DNA from: Kiritimatiellia bacterium
Lineage (GTDB): Bacteria > Verrucomicrobiota > Kiritimatiellia > RFP12 > DVOR01
NCBI GenBank assembly: GCA_017457555.1
Contig: JAFTHG010000298.1
Span: 1-15,450, forward strand
DNA: 15,450 nt
Direction of reading: 5' to 3'
How positions within the stretch are numbered: the first letter of the stretch is position 1; each line of letters starts with the position of its first letter. The translations under genes were made by a program, and so were the position numbers. Below, piece after piece: positions 1 to 7,261 of the stretch. The notes beneath the pieces are model-generated. The model did not search any database. It was not told the DNA's origin and saw nothing but the letters and a program-made list of their open reading frames with translations.

Positions 1-1
1 G

Positions 2-772
2 GCCGTGGCGCATCGGAATGGGCTTCCGTTAATTGTGGATACTACTTTCCCGACGCCGTAGATCTGACGTCCGTTTGAACATGGCGTGGATATTGTTATC
101 CATGCGACCACGAAGTATCTTGATGGTCATGCGATGAGTTTGGGCGGTGTGATTGTGGATTCGGGTAATTTTGATTGGGCGGCAAGTGGCCGTTTCCCTG
201 AATTCACAACGCCGGATGCATCCTATCATGGACTGGTCTATACGGAAGCTTTTGGCAAGGCGGCCTATATTGTGAAGGCTCGTGTGCAGTTGATGCGTGA
301 CATTGGTGCACAGGCTGCTCCGATGAATGCGTTTCTGCTCGGCGTGGGCATTGAAACACTGCCGCTGCGGATGGAACGTCACAGCAGTAATGCTTTGGCT
401 GTGGCAGAATGGTTGGCCAATCATCCGAAGGTGGGATGGGTGCGTTATCCCGGTTTGAAGGGGGATAAGTACTATTCTCTGGCACAAAAGTATCTGCCGA
501 AGGGGGCTTCCGGAGTGGTGGCTTTTGGTGTTAAAGGTACACGTGCGGATGCTCAAAAGCTGATGGATAGTTTGAAATTGGCCGCGATTGTGGTCCATGT
601 GGCGGATGCCCGCACGTGTGTGCTGCATCCGGCGAGTATGACGCATCGTCAGTTGACGGATGAACAGTTGGTGATGGCGGGCATTTCGCCAACGATGATC
701 CGGCTCTCCGTGGGCATTGAACATATCGATGATATTCTGGCGGACTTGGATCAGGCTTTTGCTCAAATCTAA
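2..772 (+). CDS. O-acetylhomoserine aminocarboxypropyltransferase (sulfhydrylase), 3' part, interrupted by two in-frame stops
   Basis: This is the C-terminal part of a Cys/Met-metabolism PLP enzyme that makes homocysteine from O-acetylhomoserine and sulfide; its 5' end lies left of the window. Reading frame 2 gives AVAHRNGLPLIVDTTFPTP, then TAG (59-61), ATC, TGA (65-67), then RPFEHGVDIVIHATTKYLDGH, so both sides are in one frame. Family members typically read TPYLCRPFEHGAD here. The PLP-binding lysine is in TTKYLDGH (codon 113-115). Further family motifs are VVHVADART and HPASMTHRQLTDEQ (the latter usually ASTTH) and the end SVGIEHIDDILADLDQA. A GTG at 86 could in principle restart translation but would leave an enzyme without its N-terminal half. 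The gene is therefore either a recent pseudogene or carries sequence errors. Its stop overlaps the next start by one base. Family assignment is secure; functionality is doubtful. Confidence 0.85.
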
Positions 773-1395
773 TGAAAACTCATTCTTGTTTTATTGCACT
801 TGGTCTATTGGCACTTTGCGGTACTGTTCTTTTGCAGTGCGGCTGTGCCTCTGGGCCGAGTTTGCGTTCGGTTGATACGGAAGATGCCAAGATTGTGGTG
901 ACGGAGCAGGGGCAAATTCTGGTCCATGGCGAACCGGTGCCTCTGCGTGACCTGCATATGGTGATTGCCGATTCAGATACCGAGTCGGACGATTTGATTA
1001 TTGTTCAATTGCCAGGGGGCTCTGAATCGGAAGAGATGCAGCGTTTGATGCGGGCGATTTCGCGTGAAATGACCTTTGCCCGGCATTACAAGTATTCGTT
1101 CTCTACGCCTCCGAAGGCTTACACGGAAACATTTGACAAACAGACGGGAACGACTGAGGTCTTTGTTTCCGGGCAGGCGGTGCGACGTTTGGAAAATGTT
1201 GCTGAGAAAGAGGCAGAAGTGCGTCGGATGCAAGCAGAGGAAGCCGCCTATCAGCAGGGAACGTATGTTTCAGATGCTTCGCAAAAGCCGGTATCGGTTT
1301 TCAAAGGGCGTTCTGACGAGAATCGTAAAAAGCAGGAAGAGCAGGAACGGTTGAAGAAGCAGTGGCAACAACGCCGCAATGCATCGCGCCGTTAA
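772..1395 (+). CDS. Putative lipoprotein with ExbD/TolR-like periplasmic segment
   Basis: This 207-residue protein has an N-terminal hydrophobic signal (residues about 7-22) ending in LLQCGCASG. Cys25, with Gly before it, is the likeliest lipidation site, although the lipobox is imperfect. Residues about 38-112 (IVVTEQGQILVHGEPVPLRDL, then a beta strand IIVQLPG, then a helix and YKYSFSTPP) have the strand/helix pattern of the periplasmic domain of ExbD/TolR proteins. This is a similarity by eye, not a confirmed hit. The region 140-207 is highly charged (EKEAEVRRMQAEEA, KKQEEQERLKKQWQQRR) and probably helical. The ATG overlaps the TAA of the sulfhydrylase gene by one base and has no clear Shine-Dalgarno, so translation is probably coupled. 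There is no ExbB partner beside it. Exact function is unknown. Confidence 0.7.
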   Translation: MKTHSCFIALGLLALCGTVLLQCGCASGPSLRSVDTEDAKIVVTEQGQILVHGEPVPLRDLHMVIADSDTESDDLIIVQLPGGSESEEMQRLMRAISREMTFARHYKYSFSTPPKAYTETFDKQTGTTEVFVSGQAVRRLENVAEKEAEVRRMQAEEAAYQQGTYVSDASQKPVSVFKGRSDENRKKQEEQERLKKQWQQRRNASRR

Positions 1396-1416
1396 CAGCT
1401 CCGTAAGAGAATGATA

Positions 1417-1453
1417 AAAGAGGCCCTTTCCTATTTGGAAGGAGCCTCTTTTT
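1417..1453 (+). terminator. Intrinsic terminator after the lipoprotein gene
   Basis: A 13-bp stem, AGAGGCCCTTTCC paired with GGAAGGAGCCTCT (one C-A mismatch and one G-U pair), closes a TATTT loop and runs into a run of five or more T. It ends the sulfhydrylase-lipoprotein transcript and separates it from the pilus-type operon. Confidence 0.88.
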
Positions 1454-1486
1454 CATAGAAAAGCGGTTGAATTTCATAAAGAATTC

Positions 1487-1514
1487 TTGAAACCCTCTCG
1501 AAACATGCTATTAT
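1487..1514 (+). promoter_or_regulatory. Sigma70-type promoter of the pseudopilin operon
   Basis: A -35 TTGAAA (1487-1492) and a -10 TATTAT (1509-1514) are separated by 16 bases; each matches the consensus at five of six positions. It lies between the upstream terminator and the first operon gene, and it is the only convincing promoter before the run of prepilin genes. Transcription would start near 1521, giving a leader of about 53 bases. Confidence 0.65.
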
Positions 1515-1527
1515 ATAGCGTGAGATG

Positions 1528-1556
1528 TGGCGTGGGGTAAAGCCCCGCCAGTTTTT
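1528..1556 (+). promoter_or_regulatory. Terminator-like hairpin in the operon leader (possible attenuator)
   Basis: The leader holds TGGCG-T-GGGG, a TAAAG loop, then CCCCGCCA, an 8-bp GC-rich stem with one bulged base, followed directly by GTTTTT. This is the architecture of an intrinsic terminator, placed after the promoter and before the Shine-Dalgarno (GAGGA, 1561-1565). It could attenuate the operon or protect the 5' end of the mRNA. I do not recognise a riboswitch family in it. Confidence 0.5.
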
Positions 1557-1573
1557 AAACGAGGACGTAAGCG

Positions 1574-2860
1574 ATGGCTAAATTCAGATACAAGGCAGTG
1601 GATTCGCAAGGTAAAGAGGTGTTGAGCACCGTTGAGGCGGATTCTCAAGGCGCGGCAATCGAGAAGATTCGGGCGATGAAACTCACGCCTAAAGCGATTG
1701 GTATGGTAAAAGAAGACACGCCGGATGTTGCCGCAACACGTCCTGCTCCTGCTGCCAAACCGAAGAAACGCAGTGGAGAGATTAAGTTGCCGAAGTTTAT
1801 GCGCGGCAGCGTGAAGACAAAAGATTTGATGATCTTTACGCGTCAATTGGCAACATTGGTGGACGCAGGGTTGCCGTTGTTGCGTGGGTTGCGAGTGTTG
1901 CACCGTCAGACTACAAATGAAGCGATGAAAGAGGCTCTGGCTGGGATGCTTGAAACCGTGGAAACGGGTAATACATTCTCGGAATCACTGGCGAACTATC
2001 CGAAGATCTTCAATAATTTGTATGTGAACATGGTGAAGGCCGGTGAAGCCGGTGGTGTGTTGGAAACGGTGTTAAACCGTCTTGCCGAGTTCATGGAAAA
2101 GGCTGAAAAGATTAAGAACAAAGTGAAGGGGGCAATGACCTATCCGATTGTGGTGTTAACCGCTGCGGTGGGCATTGTGGTCTTCCTGATGTTGGCCGTG
2201 ATTCCGAAGTTCCAGCAGATCTTTGATGATTTGATGGGTGGCGAAGGTATGCCGGCCTTGACGCAGTTTGTAATTGACCTTTCTGAATGGGTTCAGGAAT
2301 ACTGGATGTTTGGTCTGGCAGTCGTGGTGGCGTTGGTCGTAGGTATCAAGATTTTCAAGAAGACGCCGATGGGCTCTTATTTGAGTGATGTCATTGCGTT
2401 GAAGGCACCCGGCTTTGGTGAATTGACCCAGAAGACGGTTGTTGCGCGTCTGACCCGTACGCTCGGTACGCTGTTGAGCTCCGGTGTGCCGGTGTTGCAG
2501 GCGTTGGGCATCGTGAAAGATACCACAGGTAATCAAGTTATCGCCAAGGCATTGCAGTCTGTGCATGATAGTGTGAAGGAAGGTGAAGGTATGACGGCAC
2601 CGCTTGGTGCAAGTGGTGCATTCCCTCCCATGGTGGTGTCGATGGTGGAAGTTGGCGAAGAAACCGGCGCCTTGCCGGAGATGTTGATCCGTGTGGCGAA
2701 TACGTACGATGATGAAGTGGATAATGCCGTAGCGGCAATGACCTCCATCATTGAACCCATTATGATTATTTTCTTGGCCGTGGTGGTCGGTGGTATTGTG
2801 ATTGCAATGTTCATGCCGCTGATCTCGATTATCGGTACGATCGGTCAGCAGGGCTCGTAA
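1574..2860 (+). CDS. GspF/PilC-family inner-membrane platform protein
   Basis: This 428-residue protein has the usual length of GspF/PilC, the polytopic platform on which the assembly ATPase acts to drive pilin or pseudopilin polymerisation. After a cytoplasmic N-terminal part (MAKFRYKAVDSQGK) and a charged linker (about 50-80) there are two T2SSF domains, about 84-207 and 287-410. Signatures are FTRQLATLVDAGLPLLRGL (88-106), VKAGEAGG (154-161), and in the second copy ARLTRTLGTLLSSGVPVL (291-308) and MVEVGEETGALPEML (357-371). Transmembrane segments are at about 191-212, 244-262 and 396-417. GAGGA lies eight bases before the ATG. It is the first gene of the operon and is followed by prepilins, which supports a T2SS or T4P-like role. 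No ATPase gene is next to it, so GspE must be elsewhere. Whether it is PilC or GspF cannot be decided from sequence alone. Confidence 0.93.
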   Translation: MAKFRYKAVDSQGKEVLSTVEADSQGAAIEKIRAMKLTPKAIGMVKEDTPDVAATRPAPAAKPKKRSGEIKLPKFMRGSVKTKDLMIFTRQLATLVDAGLPLLRGLRVLHRQTTNEAMKEALAGMLETVETGNTFSESLANYPKIFNNLYVNMVKAGEAGGVLETVLNRLAEFMEKAEKIKNKVKGAMTYPIVVLTAAVGIVVFLMLAVIPKFQQIFDDLMGGEGMPALTQFVIDLSEWVQEYWMFGLAVVVALVVGIKIFKKTPMGSYLSDVIALKAPGFGELTQKTVVARLTRTLGTLLSSGVPVLQALGIVKDTTGNQVIAKALQSVHDSVKEGEGMTAPLGASGAFPPMVVSMVEVGEETGALPEMLIRVANTYDDEVDNAVAAMTSIIEPIMIIFLAVVVGGIVIAMFMPLISIIGTIGQQGS

Positions 2861-2871
2861 TCGGCTACAGC

Positions 2872-2909
2872 TATTGCGAATCGGCGGAGAAACACCCCGA
2901 TTCGCAATA
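2872..2909 (+). repeat. Perfect 13-bp inverted repeat between the GspF-like and first prepilin genes
   Basis: TATTGCGAATCGG (2872-2884) and CCGATTCGCAATA (2897-2909) are exact reverse complements around a 12-base loop. No T-run follows, so it is not a standard terminator. It sits 29 bases before the first prepilin ATG and could be an mRNA processing or stability element that uncouples pilin and platform levels. That role is an inference. Confidence 0.7.
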
Positions 2910-2938
2910 CGATTCTCATTTGACAACAGGAGCGTACA

Positions 2939-3739
2939 ATGCGTAAGACTCTTTTTTTAAAGACCGTTAAGCACGGTTTTACCTTGGTTGAATTGCTGGT
3001 TGTGATTGTCATTATTGGCATTTTGGCCGGTGGTATTTTTATGATGACGCGTTCAGCCAATACCAAATCGGCCGAAGCAAAGACGATTTCGCAGGTGCAT
3101 GCGATTGCGACCTTGTTGAATGAATATAAGGCAATCTATGGTGAATATCCTCTGGTAACAGATGCTGATGATGAAGGATATTCAAGTTTGAACTTCACCT
3201 TCGTGATCAATAGCGCCTCATGTGATGTGTGTGGCTCTGAACGTGTTCAGTACAGTGAAGGTAATGAATGTGCCAATGATGGTGTGGCGTTTGGGCTTTG
3301 CTCACACTTTATCCCGCGTGCCACGACAATTGCATCGTCGACCAATGGTACTAATATGGAAGATTACTACAAATCGCAGTTCAAAAAACCTTCTAGGCAC
3401 TCGGTTTGGGAGAAGGAATTGCGTGGTACGCGTGAAGGCAATACCTTGGATCGGACCCGGGCATACGAGGCTGTAGACTTGAATTTGCAGCAGATTAACC
3501 GCTCGTGGCGTCGTTTGAAGAATCAAGGTCTGGTGTTTGAAACCGTCTTTGGCTGTGAACAGTGCGATGTGGCCCGTTATTCCGCCGGTGCGGAAGCGGA
3601 TGGTTGGGGGCGTGGCCTCAAGTATCGTAATGAAGGTGGCGCCGGGGAAATTGTTTCTGCAGGTCCGGATGGACGCTTCGGCACGGCCGACGATATTGTC
3701 AGTGGCGGGGCTGCGGTTGATGAAGATGATGACGAATAA
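2939..3739 (+). CDS. GspG-like prepilin with CxxC pairs and a Ca2+-loop-like C-terminus
   Basis: This 266-residue prepilin would be cut by prepilin peptidase at KHG13^F14TLVELLVV and carries the conserved Glu+5. One hydrophobic helix (14-34) is followed by the amphipathic pilin helix with NEYKAIYGEYP (61-71), typical of GspG. The C-terminal part has DGWGRGLKYR (221-230, compare GspG DPWGNPY) and AGPDGRFGTADDI (241-253), which resembles the Ca2+-binding loop of major pseudopilins. It is about twice the length of a normal GspG. The extra middle part has six cysteines (95, 98, 111, 121, 206, 209), including CDVC and CEQC, so disulfides or a metal site are possible. AGGAG lies six bases before the ATG. 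As the first prepilin in the operon it is a good candidate for the major subunit, but three other GspG-like proteins compete for that role. Confidence 0.85.
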   Translation: MRKTLFLKTVKHGFTLVELLVVIVIIGILAGGIFMMTRSANTKSAEAKTISQVHAIATLLNEYKAIYGEYPLVTDADDEGYSSLNFTFVINSASCDVCGSERVQYSEGNECANDGVAFGLCSHFIPRATTIASSTNGTNMEDYYKSQFKKPSRHSVWEKELRGTREGNTLDRTRAYEAVDLNLQQINRSWRRLKNQGLVFETVFGCEQCDVARYSAGAEADGWGRGLKYRNEGGAGEIVSAGPDGRFGTADDIVSGGAAVDEDDDE

Positions 3740-3769
3740 GTGGGTTGACTCCAGCAAAGGAATGTGAAG

Positions 3770-4372
3770 ATGAAGACGTCTCTTGCAAAAAAACACGGTT
3801 TTACCTTGATTGAACTTCTGGTGGTGATTGCGATTATCGGCATTCTGGGTGGTGCCTCGTTTGGGGGCTATCGCCATTTTATTGAGCAGGCCCGCAAGAA
3901 AAATGCCACGGATGTTTGCGTACAGATTAAAACGGCATGGACGAATTTCCATCGTGAAACGGGTTTCTGGCCAGAAGTCTATGGTATTGCCAACTCCGGA
4001 GTCAAGCAGATGGATACGGATATGTGTCTGGTGCTGGGCAAGGCGAAGTTTCTGGATGTGCTTTATTTGGACGAGGACTCCGAAAGTCGTGGTTTGAAGC
4101 GTAATAAAGAAAATGAAGCCGAATTGAAATATGGCTTGCTTGATCCCATCGGCAAGAAGCGTTTTGACAATGGCAGGAGCGGTTCGCAAGTGACCGATCA
4201 CCTCTATCAATTTGTTCTGGACGTGAATGAAGACGGCGTTCTGGATGGCGCAGATGGTATGCCGGCAGCGTTAATTCGCGGACGTACTATCCGTGGTGAT
4301 GCTGCTGTCTGGTGCTGGCCGGAAGATGAAGAGGCGCAGAAAGACGGCGATACTTACGCACAAAGCTGGTAA
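3770..4372 (+). CDS. GspG-like prepilin with EF-hand-like loop
   Basis: This is a 200-residue prepilin with cleavage site KHG10^F11TLIELLVV and Glu+5. I take the ATG at 3770 because AAAGGA (3756-3761) is well spaced for it and too close for the GTG at 3764. After the hydrophobic helix comes a pilin-like helix (VQIKTAWTNFHRETGFWPEVYG, about 51-72), the usual GspG pattern. Residues 151-162, DVNEDGVLDGAD, look like an EF-hand or dockerin Ca2+ loop, with Asp/Asn at positions 1, 3, 5, 9 and 12. The C-terminus AAVWCWPEDEE...SW (178-200) resembles the VWxxGPDG tail of many PVC-group prepilins. It lies 30 bases after the preceding prepilin and belongs to the same operon. Its exact place in the fibre cannot be told from sequence. 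Confidence 0.85.
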   Translation: MKTSLAKKHGFTLIELLVVIAIIGILGGASFGGYRHFIEQARKKNATDVCVQIKTAWTNFHRETGFWPEVYGIANSGVKQMDTDMCLVLGKAKFLDVLYLDEDSESRGLKRNKENEAELKYGLLDPIGKKRFDNGRSGSQVTDHLYQFVLDVNEDGVLDGADGMPAALIRGRTIRGDAAVWCWPEDEEAQKDGDTYAQSW

Positions 4373-4407
4373 TTGAATTGCCTGAGCAGAAGAAAGGGCG
4401 GTTAATA

Positions 4408-5040
4408 ATGAGTCGTTTTTTGAATTTCAGTGCGTGTGCCAAGCAGGGCTTTACCTTGATTGAGTTGATGGTTGTCGTGGTTATTTTGGCGACCTTGGTG
4501 GGTTTGGGCGCAATTGGCGTTTCCAAAACCTTACGAGGTGCAGAGAGTACGAAGCGTACGTCCTTTGCCCGTGTGGTGGCTTCCGCAATTTCGGCTTACA
4601 AAAATGAAACAGGCGAATATCCATTGCCAGCGGCAGGAAATCCAGACAACAACAACACGTTGACGTATGGTACGGTGAATACAGGTAATTCTGTAAAAGA
4701 AGGCAATGCCGAAGTGATTCTGTTGTTGCTCGGGCGCGATGCGAATGGTTCCCGTAACAACGAAAAGCGCGCCTATATCACGGATTCGTCAATGCTCTAT
4801 ATTTGCCAAGGAAAGCGTGTGACGAAGTTGGATGATGTATTAGCGCGTGGGAGCGTTTCCTCTTCGGATGTGATTGGGTTCCCAGTGACAATGGCAAAGA
4901 GCTCTAATAACCGCCATAAGGCGATGAGTAAAGCACGCGCCTTCGCACCAATTAAAATTACATTTGATTTCGATCTGGATGATTATAAAGTGACCATTGC
5001 CGGCGAAGGTGATTTCAACAGTGTGGTGAAATTAAACTAA
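4408..5040 (+). CDS. GspG-like prepilin
   Basis: This 210-residue prepilin has cleavage site KQG14^F15TLIELMVV and Glu+5, one hydrophobic helix (15-36), then ISAYKNETGEYPLP (61-74), the AxxxYxxxxGxYP pattern of major pseudopilins. The ATG at 4408 has AAAGGG nine bases upstream; a TTG at 4378 would add ten residues but has no ribosome-binding site. The globular part is Asn/Ser rich and ends in beta-strand-like sequence (IKITFDFDLDDYKVTIAGEG), without the GPDG loop of its neighbours. It is the third GspG-like gene in a row in the same operon, so the three may be paralogues forming a mixed fibre or alternative subunits. Confidence 0.83.
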   Translation: MSRFLNFSACAKQGFTLIELMVVVVILATLVGLGAIGVSKTLRGAESTKRTSFARVVASAISAYKNETGEYPLPAAGNPDNNNTLTYGTVNTGNSVKEGNAEVILLLLGRDANGSRNNEKRAYITDSSMLYICQGKRVTKLDDVLARGSVSSSDVIGFPVTMAKSSNNRHKAMSKARAFAPIKITFDFDLDDYKVTIAGEGDFNSVVKLN

Positions 5041-5101
5041 TCCGTTTATTGTGTCGCATGCAGTGTCTATTGTTGCATTTTCAAAGAGGGATTGACAGCG
5101 T

Positions 5102-5947
5102 ATGAGGATTTTCCGGAATCAGACAGGGCGTGTGCCCGGTGTCATCGTGCGGCGGTCGGGTTTTACGTTAATTGAATTATTGGTGGTGATGGGCATCGCC
5201 GCCATGTTGATGACGTTGGCTGCGACCTCATTTTTCGGTGCTTCCCGGCGCGATAATATCACGAAGAGTCGTGATCAATTCTGCGATGTTTTACGTCTGG
5301 CACGCCAACAAGCCAGTATTCTGGGTAAGACCCATGTGGTGGTTTGCTGGAATGCAGATACAAAAATTACAGTGGGCGACAAGCAGATTTCCGGCGGTAA
5401 ACAGGGGCGTTATGCCATGTTTGAATATGTCGGTAATATTTGGCCAAGTGGTACAAAATTGGCCGCACCCTTCGGAATTCAACGTGAAGCCTTTGCACTC
5501 TTAACGAAAAATGCCCGTCTGATCAACATCAAAGAACCCGATCGTGACTTCATGCGAGTGAAGTACGTTGCGAATGATGCAACGCAAAGTGAGCGCGACA
5601 ATCAGCAGGATGAAGAGAGTGTTTCGGGAATCCGTTTAGATTACACCGTGGGTAATCAGGCGCAATCGATTGATATTACGGATGATAATTTATGGGTCGC
5701 TACGTTGCGAAAGGCTTCCGGAGAATCCAAGGCATTTCCTTTAGGCATCCGCACCACGCAAACGTATTCGTTGCCGAAAGATTATTGCTTTAATAACGAT
5801 CGCGCAGTATTCATCTTTACAGCAGACGGACGTCTTGAATCGGGGTCGGACTCATCGGTTACGGCCAAGCATTCTGTTTCCAAAAATGCAGATAATGCGA
5901 CCTTTGTGGTCTCCATTACGCCACAGGGTGATATCAGCAAGAAGTGA
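5102..5947 (+). CDS. GspH/FimT-like minor prepilin
   Basis: This 281-residue prepilin has leader peptidase site RSG20^F21TLIELLVVMGI with Glu+5 and a hydrophobic helix at about 21-43. The following sequence, DQFCDVLRLARQQASILGKTHVVVCW (about 60-85), is the GspH/FimT pattern: an amphipathic helix rich in Arg/Ala followed by a beta strand. The remainder looks like a beta-rich globular domain with a second half (GIRTTQTYSLPKDY, VFIFTADGRLESG) ending in the beta strand FVVSITPQGD, as in GspH. It is longer than GspH of enterobacteria (about 170 residues). Its position before GspI-, GspJ- and GspK-like genes fits the standard H-I-J-K order of minor pseudopilins that prime and cap the pseudopilus. 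AGAGGG lies 11 bases before the ATG. Confidence 0.82.
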   Translation: MRIFRNQTGRVPGVIVRRSGFTLIELLVVMGIAAMLMTLAATSFFGASRRDNITKSRDQFCDVLRLARQQASILGKTHVVVCWNADTKITVGDKQISGGKQGRYAMFEYVGNIWPSGTKLAAPFGIQREAFALLTKNARLINIKEPDRDFMRVKYVANDATQSERDNQQDEESVSGIRLDYTVGNQAQSIDITDDNLWVATLRKASGESKAFPLGIRTTQTYSLPKDYCFNNDRAVFIFTADGRLESGSDSSVTAKHSVSKNADNATFVVSITPQGDISKK

Positions 5948-5954
5948 GGATTGA

Positions 5955-6476
5955 ATGAAGAAACGTACGCTTTTCGATCGTATTCGTGCCGGCTTCTCGC
6001 TGATCGAAGTCAATATGGCCATTTTTGTGCTTGCCGGTGGCGCTTTGGCATTGCTGGGACTCTTCCCGTTAGGGTTGCGTGAAAGTTTGGCGGCGCGTAA
6101 TGAAATGCGTGTGGCTGCCTTTGCTGAACGTTTCATTAACGCTGCGCGTATTGCGGCATCGGATACCGAAAATGTGAAAGATGCGGATGATCTGCGGAGC
6201 GCACTGCAGAGTGCTCCTTTCAATTTTCATGTGATGGATGATGCGGGTGATGCTGAAACTGAAAATGCGGAAGAAGATGATTCTGGCGTCTTCTACCGTG
6301 CATGGGTGATGGAAGACCCGGATTGGCCCGCAGAAGGCGGCGGGGCCAAGTTGGGGACCAAGCGCATTGCTCAGGTGGGCGTGCAGGTGACGGCAGAAAA
6401 TGCAAAGCAGAATAAGCGGGCATTGCTCGTGGCACCGATGTATGTCGTGCGGGTGGTGCTTGAAGACCGGAATTGA
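5955..6476 (+). CDS. GspI/PilV-like minor prepilin
   Basis: This 173-residue prepilin has site RAG13^F14SLIEVNMAIFVLAGGALALLGLFPLGL. The FSLIEV start and long alanine/glycine-rich helix ending in a LFPLGL turn are characteristic of GspI/PilV-type proteins and of cassette protein B of the Verrucomicrobia prepilin cassette. Glu+5 is present. The amphipathic helix (ESLAARNEMRVAAFAERFINAARI) is followed by an acidic stretch (DAETENAEEDD, about 99-109). It starts seven bases after the stop of the GspH-like gene, with GAGG before the ATG, and its TGA lies 14 bases before the preferred start of the GspJ-like gene, so the genes are tightly coupled. In T2SS, GspI is the core of the tip complex with J and K. 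Confidence 0.83.
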   Translation: MKKRTLFDRIRAGFSLIEVNMAIFVLAGGALALLGLFPLGLRESLAARNEMRVAAFAERFINAARIAASDTENVKDADDLRSALQSAPFNFHVMDDAGDAETENAEEDDSGVFYRAWVMEDPDWPAEGGGAKLGTKRIAQVGVQVTAENAKQNKRALLVAPMYVVRVVLEDRN

Positions 6477-6490
6477 GCAGAGAGGATTGG

Positions 6491-7228
6491 ATGATGAAGA
6501 TGTTCCAACAGATGCTTGGAAAGCGCCGGACCTCCTGTCGTAACGGTGGTTTCTCGCTAATTGAAGTTTTGGTGGCAATGACGATCCTTTCGGTGATAGT
6601 GTTGATTGTTGCCGGAATTTTTCAGCAGACAGGGCTGGCATGGTCGCTTGGGTTGCGTCGTGCCGATGAGCAGAGTATGATTCGTGCGGTTGCGGGTTCG
6701 CTTACCCGTGACCTTTCAATGATGGTGGATCCGGCTAACTTTGTGCCGGGTGCAAAGGAAAATGATGAAAGCTTGCGAGGCGATGCGCTCTCGGAAGGTG
6801 GTATTGATGCAGGGACGGGCCGTTTCAGCAACAGTGGTATTGATTTCTGGATGCTGAAGCCTGTGGATGATATTACCGGAGATGCCAATGTCGTGCGTGA
6901 ATTGGTGCATGTAGAGTATAGCGCAGGTGGCGGCTCTGTGACGCGTAAGGAGTCGTATTATACCTCCGGAACCGGTGATCCAACGACAGGAAATGATGCA
7001 CGCTTTAATTTGGGCAATGGCAGCGTTCGCTTTGAAACATTGAATCAGACCTCGTATAATGGTTACGCCTCACTTTATGAAGATGGTGGTATTAAGATCG
7101 TGGTGAAACCAGTGACTCCGGAATCCATCAACGATTATGAGATTGCTGTCGGCTCTTGCGGACCTGATGGTACGTGGGGAACAGAGGATGACATCCGTAC
7201 GTGGGTGGAAGGCGAAGACAGTAATTAA
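6491..7228 (+). CDS. GspJ/PilW-like minor prepilin with GPDG-DDI tail
   Basis: This 245-residue prepilin has site NGG20^F21SLIEVLVAMTILSVIVLIVAGI and Glu+5. FSLIEVLVAM is typical of GspJ/PilW, and the helix that follows (SMIRAVAGSLTRDLSMM) matches the GspJ pattern. AGAGAGGA lies before two ATGs at 6491 and 6494; either could be used, with 6494 having the more usual spacing. A TTG at 6473, overlapping the preceding stop, is less likely. The last 25 residues hold CGPDGTWGTEDDI (about 223-235), the same Ca2+-loop-like motif as in the first prepilin (2939-3739), which is unusual for a GspJ-type subunit. It sits between GspI-like and later genes of the operon, as expected for GspJ. Confidence 0.82.
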   Translation: MMKMFQQMLGKRRTSCRNGGFSLIEVLVAMTILSVIVLIVAGIFQQTGLAWSLGLRRADEQSMIRAVAGSLTRDLSMMVDPANFVPGAKENDESLRGDALSEGGIDAGTGRFSNSGIDFWMLKPVDDITGDANVVRELVHVEYSAGGGSVTRKESYYTSGTGDPTTGNDARFNLGNGSVRFETLNQTSYNGYASLYEDGGIKIVVKPVTPESINDYEIAVGSCGPDGTWGTEDDIRTWVEGEDSN

Positions 7229-7261
7229 GCGTCTGGATTTGAATTTTGGTGAGGTTCTGAG

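Noticed and set aside
59..110. TGA at a family Cys position as a possible selenocysteine codon
   Set aside because: A TAG lies two codons earlier and is unexplained, I see no convincing SECIS-like stem-loop just after the TGA, and TGA is an ordinary stop in four genes here.
2920..2948. TTGACA before the first prepilin as a -35 box
   Set aside because: No -10-like hexamer lies 16-18 bases downstream; that position is already within the coding sequence.
3302..4210. Long minus-strand open frame (302 codons) opposite the first two prepilins
   Set aside because: The plus strand is clearly coding in canonical prepilins; the antisense frame has no family features and no start signals. The same holds for the other long antisense frames, such as 2156-2926, 29-766 and 13854-14537.
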